Made by a program: the position numbers and the translations under genes
Notes under the pieces: generated by a model
What the model was told of the DNA's origin: nothing
The model's input: the letters and a program-made list of their open reading frames with translations, nothing else
Databases searched by the model: none
Origin: JAVBLD01 sp031553705
Lineage (GTDB): Bacteria; Bacteroidota; Bacteroidia; Bacteroidales; Marinifilaceae
Reading direction: 5' to 3'
Length of the DNA stretch: 64,000 nt
NCBI GenBank assembly: GCA_031553705.1
Contig: JAVBLD010000019.1
Span: forward strand, 16,998 to 80,997
Shown here: piece after piece, positions 42,673-51,415 of the stretch
How positions within the stretch are numbered: the first letter of the stretch is position 1
How the letters are laid out: each line of letters begins with the position of its first letter

Positions 42673-43842
42673 TCAATAGTTGAATTTCCCGAATTCATTG
42701 ATAATGGTAAGCTTATTTTCTTCATTATCGTAACAACGTCCGATAATCTGTGCTTTTATATTAAAGCTTTCGGAGATACCGATGATCTCTTCGGCCAGTT
42801 CTTCGTCTGCATATATCTCCATCCGATGGCCCATGTTAAATACTTTGTACATCTCTTCCCATGGGGTACCGGATTGTTCCTGTATCAGTTTAAATAACGG
42901 AGGTGTCGGGAAAAGGTTGTCCTTTACGATATGCAGGTTGTCGACAAAATGCATCACTTTAGTCTGGGCCCCGCCCGAGCAATGAATCAAACCGTGTATC
43001 TGGCGACGGTATTTGTCCAGCACTTTTTTGATTACAGGGGCATAGGTACGGGTCGGGGAGAGCACCAGCTTCCCCGCATCGAGTCCTACGCTTTCGATAT
43101 GATCGGTCAGTTTGCATCCTCCGGCATACACCAACTCCTCCGGTAGGATATTATCATAACTTTCCGGATATTTTTGCGCCAGGTATTTGGAGAATACATC
43201 GTGTCGGGCGGAAGTCAATCCATTGGACCCCATGCCGCCGTTGTACTCTTTCTCATAGGTTGCCTGTCCATACGAGGAGAGACCGATAATTACATCGCCG
43301 GCTTGTATTTTTTCGTTGGTAATCACATTTGAACGTTTCATCCGGCAGGTGACCGTAGAGTCGACAATAATGGTACGCACGAGATCGCCTATATCCGCAG
43401 TTTCCCCTCCGGTACCATATATATTGATTCCCCATTCCCGGTATTCGGCCAATAGTTCCTCAGTGCCATTAATGATGGCTGCGATAACCTCTCCGGGGAT
43501 CAGGTTCTTGTTCCGGCCGATAGTAGACGACAACAAAATATTGTCAACAGCTCCGACACAGAGCAGGTCGTCGATATTCATTACGATCGCATCCTGCGCG
43601 ATCCCTTTCCATACGGAAAGGTCGCCGGTTTCCTTCCAATATATGTAGGCCAGCGACGATTTGGTTCCGGCGCCATCGGCGTGCATGATATTGCAATACC
43701 TGGCGCTTCCCCCCAGATAGTCGGGAACAATTTTACAAAAAGCCTTCGGAAAGACCCCTTTGTCGATGTTCTTTATGGCATTGTGTACATCCTCTTTGGA
43801 TGCTGAGACGCCACGTTTGTTGTATCTTTCGTCTTTTCTCAT
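42673..43842 (-). CDS. purM: phosphoribosylformylglycinamidine cyclo-ligase (AIR synthetase)
   Basis: A 389-residue PurM-type ATP-grasp-like enzyme of the AIR synthetase fold, forming 5-aminoimidazole ribotide in purine synthesis. Visible are GGSARYCNIMHADGAGTKSSLAYIY, VMNIDDLLCVGA (metal/ATP site), YGTGGETADIGDL, a GLSSYGQATYEKEYNGGMGSNGL loop, and HCSGGAQTKVMHF. The Bacteroidota form is longer than E. coli PurM (345) and reads slightly differently, so it is sometimes annotated only as AIR synthase-related; purine role is still the best call. A promoter with both boxes lies at 43860-43888. It is a single-gene unit. Confidence 0.9.
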   Translation of the reverse strand: MRKDERYNKRGVSASKEDVHNAIKNIDKGVFPKAFCKIVPDYLGGSARYCNIMHADGAGTKSSLAYIYWKETGDLSVWKGIAQDAIVMNIDDLLCVGAVDNILLSSTIGRNKNLIPGEVIAAIINGTEELLAEYREWGINIYGTGGETADIGDLVRTIIVDSTVTCRMKRSNVITNEKIQAGDVIIGLSSYGQATYEKEYNGGMGSNGLTSARHDVFSKYLAQKYPESYDNILPEELVYAGGCKLTDHIESVGLDAGKLVLSPTRTYAPVIKKVLDKYRRQIHGLIHCSGGAQTKVMHFVDNLHIVKDNLFPTPPLFKLIQEQSGTPWEEMYKVFNMGHRMEIYADEELAEEIIGISESFNIKAQIIGRCYDNEENKLTIINEFGKFNY

Positions 43843-43859
43843 GCAGGAAAATTTAAAAA

Positions 43860-43888
43860 CAAAGATAAATATATTATTTTAGATTCAA
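43860..43888 (-). promoter_or_regulatory. promoter of purM
   Basis: On the minus strand TTG (43886-43888), 18 bases, TATCTTTG (43860-43867). The ATG follows 18 bases later, so the leader is very short. Confidence 0.6.
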
Positions 43889-43921
43889 TCGAATATACCG
43901 TGTCGGTGTAAAATGAGTTTT

Positions 43922-44200
43922 CTATTCTTCATTCTTCATTTTCCAGAACCGGCACACCAAAGAATAGATCCGCCACCACATCATAAGCAGCAACCCTATT
44001 GTAATAATCCAGGTGGCCAACGTGCCGGTATATAAATGATATTTTATCGTATAGGCAATACCTTCGATACCGCTCCACGGATTTATGACTGCCGGAGTAA
44101 ACCTGTATTCCTGGGATGCGGCGATCATCGATAGCAGAGAGCAGGCTATCATTAATGTAACAAATGAAATTAGGAATGCAGCTTTATTTATATTTTTCAT
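43922..44200 (-). CDS. small two-helix membrane protein, unknown
   Basis: A 92-residue protein with a hydrophobic N-terminal segment (about 8-28, possibly a signal or first helix) and a second helix (about 58-79, TLATWIITIGLLLMMWW). Between them is a Pro/Tyr-containing loop (FTPAVINPWSGIEGIAYTIKYHLY). I recognise no family. It is read toward purM but the purM promoter lies in between, so it is probably separate. A TATTTTTG at 44265-44272 on the same strand could be its -7 box. It is divergent from the response regulator at 44344. Confidence 0.6.
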   Translation of the reverse strand: MKNINKAAFLISFVTLMIACSLLSMIAASQEYRFTPAVINPWSGIEGIAYTIKYHLYTGTLATWIITIGLLLMMWWRIYSLVCRFWKMKNEE

Positions 44201-44264
44201 GCAACAGAAATTAAAATGACAAACAAAAGAGGCGGTATATATACGATCCCCCGCTTATTTTTCA

Positions 44265-44272
44265 CAAAAATA
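44265..44272 (-). promoter_or_regulatory. possible -7 element for the small membrane protein gene
   Basis: Minus-strand TATTTTTG fits TAnnTTTG, 64 bases before the ATG; no -33 TTG. Confidence 0.3.
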
Positions 44273-44294
44273 AAGAATCTTCGATGGAATGGGC

Positions 44295-44302
44295 TATATT
44301 TG
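44295..44302 (+). promoter_or_regulatory. -7 element for the second two-component system
   Basis: TATATTTG fits TAnnTTTG, 41 bases before the regulator ATG; -33 box weak. Confidence 0.45.
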
Positions 44303-44343
44303 GATAGAAATTATGATTTCCGGAATGATAAAATAGGATAAGG

Positions 44344-45024
44344 ATGAAAATATTAGTAATAGAGGATGAGTATGAGATGATCAGAGTGATAGAGTCTTCG
44401 TTGCTTTCCGAGAACTACATTGTGGAAAAAGCAACCGACTATACTTCAGGGAGGGAGAAGGTATTGTTGTATCAGTATGATTGTATTCTGTTGGATATCT
44501 CATTACCGGATGGGAACGGGTTAAAGATATTGGAGGAGATAAAAGGGAGAGGAAGGCAAAGCGGTATTATTATTATTTCTGCGCATAATTCGTTGGATGA
44601 TAAGGTAACCGGTCTGGATCTTGGCGCTGACGACTACCTGACCAAACCTTTTCATCTGGCTGAGTTGCACGCACGTATCAAGGCCGTTTTCCGGAGAAAG
44701 CAATTGGACGGAAAGAATGTGTTGTCGATATCCAATCTACTGATCGATTTTGATCAAAGGCAGGCTCTTGTGAATGATGTTCCGCTAAAGCTGAACCGGA
44801 AAGAGTTTGACATTCTCTCTTTTCTGGCGGTGAATACCGACCGTCTGATTACAAAAGAGGTACTGGCCGAGCATGTTTGGGGTGATGATATCGATTCTGC
44901 CGATAATTTTGACTTTATTTATGCGCAAATAAAAAATATCAGGAAGAAACTGAAAGAAAACCAGGCGGACATTGTGCTGGAGAGTGTGTATGGGATAGGG
45001 TACCGGATCATTAGAAATGAATAG
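44344..45024 (+). CDS. OmpR-family response regulator
   Basis: A 226-residue regulator. The receiver has the acidic pair in VIEDEYE, the phospho-aspartate D51 (CILLDISLPDG), S/T in IIISAH, and lysine in LTKPF. The winged-helix half (about 130-224) shows LKLNRKEFDILSFLAVNTDRLITKE and the recognition helix region NFDFIYAQIKNIRKKL. The order regulator-then-kinase is the QseB/PhoP-like arrangement, the reverse of the system at 40264. The kinase starts 86 bases later. Two secreted PepSY-like genes lie just downstream and are the natural candidates for control. Confidence 0.92.
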   Translation: MKILVIEDEYEMIRVIESSLLSENYIVEKATDYTSGREKVLLYQYDCILLDISLPDGNGLKILEEIKGRGRQSGIIIISAHNSLDDKVTGLDLGADDYLTKPFHLAELHARIKAVFRRKQLDGKNVLSISNLLIDFDQRQALVNDVPLKLNRKEFDILSFLAVNTDRLITKEVLAEHVWGDDIDSADNFDFIYAQIKNIRKKLKENQADIVLESVYGIGYRIIRNE

Positions 45025-45110
45025 GATATAAGACATAAAGGGCTTCGGTTTTCGGTTTTGAGTTGAAAGGCGGGCAACAAGGGAATGAAGATTTTTTCAA
45101 TTATTTATTT

Positions 45111-46400
45111 ATGAAGTTAGCAAATCATTTATCAATAAGGATTTTACGTCCTTTTCTGTTGGTTCTTTTCTGTTGGTCTGTGGTGTATTTCCTGCTCCAG
45201 ATGAAAGAGGTGTACGATGGAATCGAAGAGGGAGTGACAAACCTGAAGCAGGAATTTATTGTACAAGCCAATAGCGTACAGGGATTTGCGGAGATGGTGG
45301 AACAAAACGGTATGCTGAACATAAAGGTGGAAGAGGTGACCTTTGAGGAGGTGAAAAATTTTCCGGAGGAGTTTATTACGACAAAAGTGTATTTTCCAAC
45401 TGAGGAGGAGGAGGAGGAGGTCAGGATGCTGGTTACGGCATTCCGTTGCGAAATGAATAATCACTATTATCGTCTGAAAATTTTCACTTCCACGGTAGAA
45501 AGTAACGACCTGATAAAAAATATGTTGTATCTTCTGCTTGTTCTTTGGGGAGGACTGGGCCTTACTTTTTTCATTACCAGCAGGCGTGCGGTAATGAAAG
45601 CGTCTGCCCCTTTCTACCGGCTGCTGGAAGCATTGAAGGAGTTTAGGCTGGATCGTAACCGGATGATTGATTTCCCGGAAACCTCTATTACCGAATATGC
45701 CGAGTTGAACCGTTCAGTCAAGCAATTGTTGGAACAAAATCTGCGGACTTTTTCGGAGCAGAAGAATTTTATCGAAAACATATCCCATGAATTGCAAACC
45801 CCTTTGGCAATTGTGATCGGAAAATTGGAGATACTGCTTTCTAAGACAGAACTGAATCGGCATCAGATGGAAGAGGTTCATTCGGTATTAAAGGATTTGA
45901 ACAGGATGAAGCGTTTGAACAACAGTTTGTTACTTCTTTTTAAAGTCAGGAATGAACAATTCTCCAAAAGCCAGGTGCTTGATTTGTCCGGAATGCTTTT
46001 GGAAAGACTGGATATGTTCAGGGATCTGATAGAGCATAAAGGTCTGAGGCTTGAGATAGAAGATGAAGGACATTGTGTGTTGGAGATAAATCCGGATCTG
46101 GCCTATATTCTGGTAACGAATCTGCTTAAGAACGCTGTAACGCATAATATTAAAGACGGTTCAATCGGTGTACGGCTCACCTCAGAATCTATCATCCTTT
46201 CAAATGACGGCTTGCCATCGGCATCCGGCTTCGATGTTTTTGAGCGTTACCGGACATCGGGTGATAGCAATCAATCTTTGGGCCTGGGACTTTCTATTGT
46301 TAAATCCATTGTCGATATATATAATTTGGAGATCACTTACCGTTATGAAGGACGGCATACTATCGAATTAAAAATCAAGGATAAACGGATAGGAAATTGA
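45111..46400 (+). CDS. sensor histidine kinase
   Basis: A 429-residue kinase starting at the ATG at 45111 (MKLANHLSIRILRPF); a TTG at 45063 would add 16 residues. Helices lie at about 11-31 and 142-161, enclosing a short acidic periplasmic sensor of about 110 residues that includes an EEEEEE run. H226 is the phosphoacceptor in FIENISHELQTPLAIVIGKLE; the ATP domain has the N box LLKNAVTHN, a short SNDGLP in place of the usual D-x-G-x-G, and GLGLGLSIVKSIVDIY. Compact kinases of this type are common in the phylum. The signal is unknown. Confidence 0.9.
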   Translation: MKLANHLSIRILRPFLLVLFCWSVVYFLLQMKEVYDGIEEGVTNLKQEFIVQANSVQGFAEMVEQNGMLNIKVEEVTFEEVKNFPEEFITTKVYFPTEEEEEEVRMLVTAFRCEMNNHYYRLKIFTSTVESNDLIKNMLYLLLVLWGGLGLTFFITSRRAVMKASAPFYRLLEALKEFRLDRNRMIDFPETSITEYAELNRSVKQLLEQNLRTFSEQKNFIENISHELQTPLAIVIGKLEILLSKTELNRHQMEEVHSVLKDLNRMKRLNNSLLLLFKVRNEQFSKSQVLDLSGMLLERLDMFRDLIEHKGLRLEIEDEGHCVLEINPDLAYILVTNLLKNAVTHNIKDGSIGVRLTSESIILSNDGLPSASGFDVFERYRTSGDSNQSLGLGLSIVKSIVDIYNLEITYRYEGRHTIELKIKDKRIGN

Positions 46401-46463
46401 CACCCCTGTCCCGGAATTCCCTTCTTTTGGGCCTCTTAATCTATAACTTCCCTTATGAATTCC

Positions 46464-46481
46464 CAAATCTTTTCAGATTTG
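46464..46481. repeat. inverted repeat between the kinase and PepSY-like genes
   Basis: Perfect 7-bp arms CAAATCT / AGATTTG with a 4-base loop. First of two dyads in this gap; a possible operator or weak RNA hairpin. Confidence 0.5.
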
Positions 46482-46495
46482 AGATCGTACATTTA

Positions 46496-46528
46496 CAATA
46501 TAAAATCAAAGCTAATGATTTTATATTG
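46496..46528. repeat. 13-bp perfect inverted repeat upstream of the PepSY-like gene
   Basis: CAATATAAAATCA and TGATTTTATATTG are exact complements separated by 7 bases. The stem is A/T-rich and not followed by a T-run, so it is a poor terminator and a better candidate for a protein-binding site. It lies 97 bases before the ATG at 46625. Confidence 0.6.
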
Positions 46529-46624
46529 GAGAATATGTAATAAAAAGGAATAATAAACAGGCAAGCGGTAAAGGAAGGTTTTTGTTTCCCGTCTATATTT
46601 CTTGCTATTTTAACAGTTGTATGT

Positions 46625-47152
46625 ATGAGAACAATGTCTAAAATCTTTTTTCTAAGTGTGATCTGCCTATTCTCCTGTCAAATGGGACGGGCGGTTCTGA
46701 ATCCGGAGCTTACGAAGAAGTATACAAATGCTCAACTTCTTGAAATGGTTGAATCGTACCAAATGTCTCATTCGAAGGAGGCGATGCCGCCTTATGTGCT
46801 TCAGGAAAAATTTGTAAAAGCATTTCCTAAAGCATACGATGTTGAATGGGAAAGTGCTAATAACATATATGAGGTAGATTTTGAAATCAGGTATACCGAT
46901 TACAAGGCTTATTTTGACGAACAAGGCGAGCTGTTAATGTATAGCATGGATATCCGTGCTTCCAAATTACCGGCTATTGTCAAAAATGCGGCTGTTATTA
47001 AATATCCTAAATACCGGATAGAGGACGTGGACAAGATCTATATAGGAGACGAAGTCTTGTATAAAGTGGAGCTGGAGCTGTCGGATTTCGAGGTGAAAGC
47101 TCTGTACAAATCCGATGGGACATTTGTAAAAGAACTGAAAACCGGGCTTTAA
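46625..47152 (+). CDS. secreted PepSY-like (DUF2874) protein
   Basis: A 175-residue protein with a signal peptide (hydrophobic about 6-16, FLSVICLFSCQ). The mature part has two PepSY-like halves of the DUF2874 beta-lactamase-inhibitor-like fold: FVKAFPKAYDVEWESANNIYEVDFEIRYTDYKAYFDEQGELL and VIKYPKYRIEDVDKIYIGDEVLYKVELE. Each has the pattern 'F/Y-P-x-x-x-V ... Y-x-V-[DE]-[FL] ... F-D-x-x-G-x' common to such proteins. They are periplasmic or surface-exposed; the ligand is not known. It is the first gene after the two-component pair. Confidence 0.8.
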   Translation: MRTMSKIFFLSVICLFSCQMGRAVLNPELTKKYTNAQLLEMVESYQMSHSKEAMPPYVLQEKFVKAFPKAYDVEWESANNIYEVDFEIRYTDYKAYFDEQGELLMYSMDIRASKLPAIVKNAAVIKYPKYRIEDVDKIYIGDEVLYKVELELSDFEVKALYKSDGTFVKELKTGL

Positions 47153-47227
47153 GGACATCCCTGTGGATATGTCCCGGCAATGACGAATTTATTTAATTAA
47201 TTGTATAATAACAAAAACAATGGAGCT

Positions 47228-48046
47228 ATGAAAAGAGTATTATTCTGGATAAATGTATTTATTCTTCCTTTAGGTTTATTATCTGCTTGTGATGATGACG
47301 ATGACAAGGTTATCAGTTACGATAAGCTTCCTGTGACATCTCAATCCTTTATTGAAAGTCACTTCCCGGGAGTAGAGGCTGTATTGGTAGAAAAAGATGA
47401 TGATGGTTATGATGTACGGCTCAGCAATGGAGTTGAGATTGATTTTAACCTGAATGGAGAGTGGGACGAAGTGGACGGGAAGAATCAGGAGCTGCCTGAA
47501 GGCATACGGTCTCTTATACCCGCATCGATTGTAGAATATGTTACAACCAATTATCCTGATCAGGCTATCGTTGAAATCAATAAAGAGCCGTATGGGTATG
47601 AAGTAGGACTCTCAAATGCTGTCGAGTTGGAGTTTAACGCTGACGGGGAGTTTATAAGAGTAGATGATAATGACGATGATATTACAATTAGTTATGACAA
47701 GCTTCCTGCAGTATCTCGATCTTTTATCGAAAGTCATTTCCCGGGAGTAAAAACAGTATTGATAGAAAGAGATAATGCTAGTTATGATGTACGGCTCGGC
47801 AATGGAGTTGAGATTGATTTTAACCTGAATGGGGAATGGGATAATGTAGACGGGAAAAATCAAGCGCTGTCCGAAAGTATATTGTCTCTTATACCCGCAT
47901 CGATTACAGAATATGTTACAGCCAATTATCCCGGTCAGGTTATCGTTGAAATCAATAAAGAATTGTATGGGTATGAGATAGAACTTTTAAATGATGTAGA
48001 GTTGAAATTTAATGCTGATGGAGGATTTATAGGAGTAGATAAATAG
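47228..48046 (+). CDS. PepSY-like lipoprotein with internal tandem duplication
   Basis: A 272-residue lipoprotein from the ATG at 47228 (MKRVLFWINVFILPLGLLSAC, cysteine 21), preferred over an earlier start at 47201 that would bury the signal. The mature protein is two copies of a 125-residue unit. Each unit carries an acidic linker (DDDDDK / DNDDD), SYDKLP, FIESHFPGV, YDVRLxNGVEIDFNLNGEWD, IPASI, and YGYE. Each unit is itself two PepSY-like halves. At the DNA level the copies (47291-47665, 47666-48040) are close to identical over long stretches, so the duplication is recent. It follows the other PepSY-like gene by 75 bases. Confidence 0.82.
   Translation: MKRVLFWINVFILPLGLLSACDDDDDKVISYDKLPVTSQSFIESHFPGVEAVLVEKDDDGYDVRLSNGVEIDFNLNGEWDEVDGKNQELPEGIRSLIPASIVEYVTTNYPDQAIVEINKEPYGYEVGLSNAVELEFNADGEFIRVDDNDDDITISYDKLPAVSRSFIESHFPGVKTVLIERDNASYDVRLGNGVEIDFNLNGEWDNVDGKNQALSESILSLIPASITEYVTANYPGQVIVEINKELYGYEIELLNDVELKFNADGGFIGVDK
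47291..48040 (+). repeat. tandem 375-bp direct repeat inside the PepSY-like lipoprotein gene
   Basis: Two in-frame units of 375 bases each (47291-47665 and 47666-48040). Long blocks match exactly, for example around AATGGAGTTGAGATTGATTT in both copies. The unit boundaries coincide with the Asp-rich linker. Confidence 0.85.
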
Positions 48047-48074
48047 TGTTTGAGCCTTGATTCTTAAATAAGCA

Positions 48075-48120
48075 GGGAGCAAAGAAATGGTGAAGACTGG
48101 ATTTCTTTGCTCCCGTTTTT
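48075..48120 (+). terminator. terminator after the PepSY-like lipoprotein gene
   Basis: Perfect 14-bp stem GGGAGCAAAGAAAT / ATTTCTTTGCTCCC, 12-base loop, then GTTTTTT. It ends the two-component/PepSY block. Confidence 0.85.
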
Positions 48121-49103
48121 TATAAATCGATGATTTGCTGGTCGATGAACTCTATCTCTTTCGGAGTGAATTTGATCTGAACGGCATTGGCATTTTCTAT
48201 CGCCTGTTTGACATTGCGGGCGCCGACCAGAGCAATGGTGATGCCCGGGCGGTCGATTGTCCAGCGTAGAATCAGCTGCCCTAAAGTGGCCCCTTTCTCT
48301 TCTGCCAACGGTTTCAGCTTTTCCAGGAAACCATTGGTTCGGATAATGCTTTCATCGGTAAAAAATGGGTTTGTCCGGCGATGGTCGCCTTCGGCAAATT
48401 CATAGCCCGGTTTCATTTTTCCGGTAAGCAACCCTCGTTCCATCGGGCTATAGGCTAAAACCGATTTGCTGTGTTTTATACAATAAGGGATGGTTTCTCT
48501 CTCTTCTCCGCGGTTCACCATGCTGAACGGAATCTGGTCGGAAACAAGAGAAATCGTTTTTTCTGCGTCGAGCATTAAAGCTGCATCATAATTGCAGGCG
48601 CCGGCATAACGTATTTTCCCCTGTTCGATTAAGCGGGCTACCGCTTCAAATGTCTCGTTTACAGGCGTCGTGCTGTCCGGCCAGTGGATCTGGTAAAGGT
48701 CGATGTGATCGGTACCAAGCCGGCGCAGACTATCTTCGCACTCTTTGATCACACTCTCTTTACCGGCATACTTATATATATCGATCTCTTTGCCTTGATT
48801 GTCTTTGCTCTTGAAGGCGAAATCGCCTTTTGCCAGATCCCATCGCATGCCGAACTTAGTCAGAATCTGTATTTTATCCCTGGGAATGCCCTTGATTGCT
48901 TCCCCGACAATCTCCTCACTCACCCCCTGCCCATATATCGGAGCGGTATCTATGGAGGTTACCCCCAGTTCGTAGGAAGCCTTGAACGCTTTAATCGCCT
49001 CATTGCGGTCGGTTTTTCCCCACATCCATCCTCCGGCAGCCCAAGAACCGAAAGTAATAACGGATAATTCCAAATTTGAATCGGATAATTTTCTGTATTC
49101 CAT
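48120..49103 (-). CDS. aldo/keto reductase
   Basis: A 327-residue NADPH-dependent reductase of the AKR superfamily (TIM barrel). The catalytic tetrad is visible: D52 and Y57 in SIDTAPIYGQG, K83 in ILTKFG, and H140 in DLYQIHWPD. Phosphate-binding residues come late in the sequence (AIALVGARNVKQAIENANA). No signal peptide. The family reduces aldehydes, ketones and reactive sugar degradation products such as methylglyoxal; the substrate is not evident here. It converges on the PepSY-like block and lies back to back with the catalase gene. Confidence 0.93.
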   Translation of the reverse strand: MEYRKLSDSNLELSVITFGSWAAGGWMWGKTDRNEAIKAFKASYELGVTSIDTAPIYGQGVSEEIVGEAIKGIPRDKIQILTKFGMRWDLAKGDFAFKSKDNQGKEIDIYKYAGKESVIKECEDSLRRLGTDHIDLYQIHWPDSTTPVNETFEAVARLIEQGKIRYAGACNYDAALMLDAEKTISLVSDQIPFSMVNRGEERETIPYCIKHSKSVLAYSPMERGLLTGKMKPGYEFAEGDHRRTNPFFTDESIIRTNGFLEKLKPLAEEKGATLGQLILRWTIDRPGITIALVGARNVKQAIENANAVQIKFTPKEIEFIDQQIIDL

Positions 49104-49551
49104 AATTTAGTGTATTAAAACGTTTTGTTATATAAGTATTTTACGTTATGACCTGTCAGTTTGTTAATGATTTTTTGCTCAGCGCAGCCCGTTTATGACG
49201 GACTCCGCAAATGCTGACGTAAATTATGGAAATATATTGTATTAAAGAAGTGTTTTACAAAGTTTGACACTCAGAATCATAGGGTCGGAAATAGATGCCG
49301 GCATGCTATCTTTTTGTACAATTAGATAAAAAAGCGGTGTCCGGCGATGAAACCATTATCCTCTCTTTTGAGTATAAGCTTTTAAGATAATATATACATT
49401 TTTTTCATTAGGAAGTGGTTGGTTTTTTATAAAGGGCTTGACATTAGAGACCGACAGTAGTCATGATTTCCTGAATGAACGATATGGGGTATATTTTCAA
49501 TAAAGCTTAATAAATGCCAATGAATACGTATACTAATATCTAAAGCAAAAA
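49104..49551. other. intergenic region between aldo/keto reductase and catalase
   Basis: About 450 bases with no open frame resembling a gene. A near-match to the -7 box (TATCTTTTTG, two bases too long) lies near 49306. No clear OxyR-type dyad could be assigned by eye. Nothing else seen. Confidence 0.4.
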
Positions 49552-51081
49552 ATGATGGATAAGAAAAAAAAACTTACGACTGCGGCCGGCGCTCCTGTGG
49601 GAGATAATCAGAATATACAAACTGCCGGGTCACACGGGCCAGCACTGATGCAAAATGTATGGATGTTTGAGAAATTGGCGCATTTTAATCGGGAACGGAT
49701 ACCGGAACGGATCGTACATGCCAAAGGATGTGGAGCTTTCGGAACATTTACCGTTACGAATGATATTACCCGTTATACCCGGGCAAGTATATTTTCAAAA
49801 GTCGGCAAAAAAACCGAGATGTTCACCCGTTTCTCGACCGTTGCGGGAGAGCGGGGGGCAGCCGATACGGAAAGGGATGTGCGCGGCTTTGCAATGAAGT
49901 TTTATACCGACGAAGGTAATTGGGATCTGGTAGGTAATAATACGCCGACCTTTTTTATCCGGGATACGATAAAGTTTCCTGATTTTATCCATACTCAAAA
50001 ACGAGATCCAAAAACCAACCTGCGTAGTAATACGGCAATGTGGGATTTCTGGAGTCTTTCGCCGGAGAGTCTCCATCAGGTGATGATATTGATGAGCGAC
50101 CGGGGCATTCCGCAAAACATGCGCCAGCAGCATGGATTCGGTAGCCACACGTTCAGTTTTATTAATGCAAAAAATGAGCGTTTCTGGGTAAAATTTCACA
50201 TGCGTTCGATGCAGGATATTGCGAATTTTACCAATGAAGAGGCTGAACGGATCGTTGGCAAGGACCGCGAATATTCGCAACGCGACCTGTACGAACATAT
50301 CGAAAATGGCGTTTTCCCGTGTTGGACGATGTGCGTACAGATCATGCCGGAAAAAGACGCCCGGGCCTATCGTTTTAATCCGTTTGATCTGACCAAGGTA
50401 TGGAGCCATAAAGATTACCCGCTGATTGAGGTGGGAATCATGGAACTGAATCGCAATCCGGAGAATTATTTTGCCGACGTGGAGCAATCAGCTTTTAATC
50501 CGGCCAATGTAGTACCGGGTATCGGTTTCTCTCCCGATAAGATGTTGCAGGGACGCCTGTTTGCTTACGGAGATGCGCATCGCTACCGGTTGGGAGTCAA
50601 TGCCGATAACATTCCCGTAAATGCACCCCGTTGTCCGGTGCAAAATTATCATCGTGACGGGTATATGCGTGTAGATGGTAACAGTGGAAACAATGTTGTT
50701 TATGAACCGAACAGTTTCAACGGACCGATTGAGGATCACCAATACAGGCACCCGGCTCAGCATCTGGAAGGGGCAGCCGATTATTATCAGCAGGATGAGG
50801 ATTACTATACTCAACCTGGAGATCTGTACCGCTTGGTACCGGCCGATGAAAAGAAGCGTATCCATTCGAATGTGGCCACTGCAATGCAGGGTGTTCCGGA
50901 GCATATTAAGGTTCGCGCTATTGCCCGTTTTTACCAGGCTGACCGGAATTGCGGCAAAGGAATCGCGGAGAAAGCCGGTATCCCCTTAGCTGCTGTACTT
51001 GAAGAGGTGAAACGGCAGCAGGACACCACCAATAAGATAAATATAAATATTACGAAAAATCAGAAGGTACGGAAACCGTAA
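49552..51081 (+). CDS. katA: catalase (monofunctional heme type, small subunit)
   Basis: A 509-residue heme catalase that dismutates hydrogen peroxide. The distal histidine H56 is in RIVHAKGCGAFG, the distal Asn in GNWDLVGNNTPTFF (around 128-130), and the heme-ligand tyrosine in RLFAYGDAHRYRLG. The NADPH-binding region (HxxxxGxxSHTFSF: QHGFGSHTFSFINA) fits clade 3 small-subunit enzymes. Length is typical for that clade. With dps in the same window it represents the aerotolerance set of Bacteroidales, which is controlled by OxyR in B. fragilis; control here is inferred only. It starts ATG ATG; either can serve. Confidence 0.96.
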   Translation: MMDKKKKLTTAAGAPVGDNQNIQTAGSHGPALMQNVWMFEKLAHFNRERIPERIVHAKGCGAFGTFTVTNDITRYTRASIFSKVGKKTEMFTRFSTVAGERGAADTERDVRGFAMKFYTDEGNWDLVGNNTPTFFIRDTIKFPDFIHTQKRDPKTNLRSNTAMWDFWSLSPESLHQVMILMSDRGIPQNMRQQHGFGSHTFSFINAKNERFWVKFHMRSMQDIANFTNEEAERIVGKDREYSQRDLYEHIENGVFPCWTMCVQIMPEKDARAYRFNPFDLTKVWSHKDYPLIEVGIMELNRNPENYFADVEQSAFNPANVVPGIGFSPDKMLQGRLFAYGDAHRYRLGVNADNIPVNAPRCPVQNYHRDGYMRVDGNSGNNVVYEPNSFNGPIEDHQYRHPAQHLEGAADYYQQDEDYYTQPGDLYRLVPADEKKRIHSNVATAMQGVPEHIKVRAIARFYQADRNCGKGIAEKAGIPLAAVLEEVKRQQDTTNKININITKNQKVRKP

Positions 51082-51415
51082 TCCCTTTTTATCAGGAAGA
51101 TAAATCCGCTGACCTTTTTTATAATGCTTTCATAAATAAGTTCAGGTATCTCTCTATTTGCCACAAATGTTGAATGACATTGTTCTAAAATAGCTTGATA
51201 CTATCGGATGTTGAAGTGTTTAATCCTGATATAGCTTGACACATTTGTTCAGATTGGGAAGCAAAGTTAAGAGAAATTTTATCTTTTTCTTTCACCGGAT
51301 AATAATTTATGCACTTGCCGGCCTGTTCCCGGTTTAACAAATCGGGAGTTAAGGTATAATCCTGAACATTCCGGGTAATTCCGTACGGCGCAACAATAAC
51401 CAGTAGGTCTGTTAT
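51082..51415. other. intergenic region after catalase
   Basis: About 330 bases between convergent genes. I see no gene, and no convincing terminator for either katA or the S41 peptidase. Confidence 0.4.
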
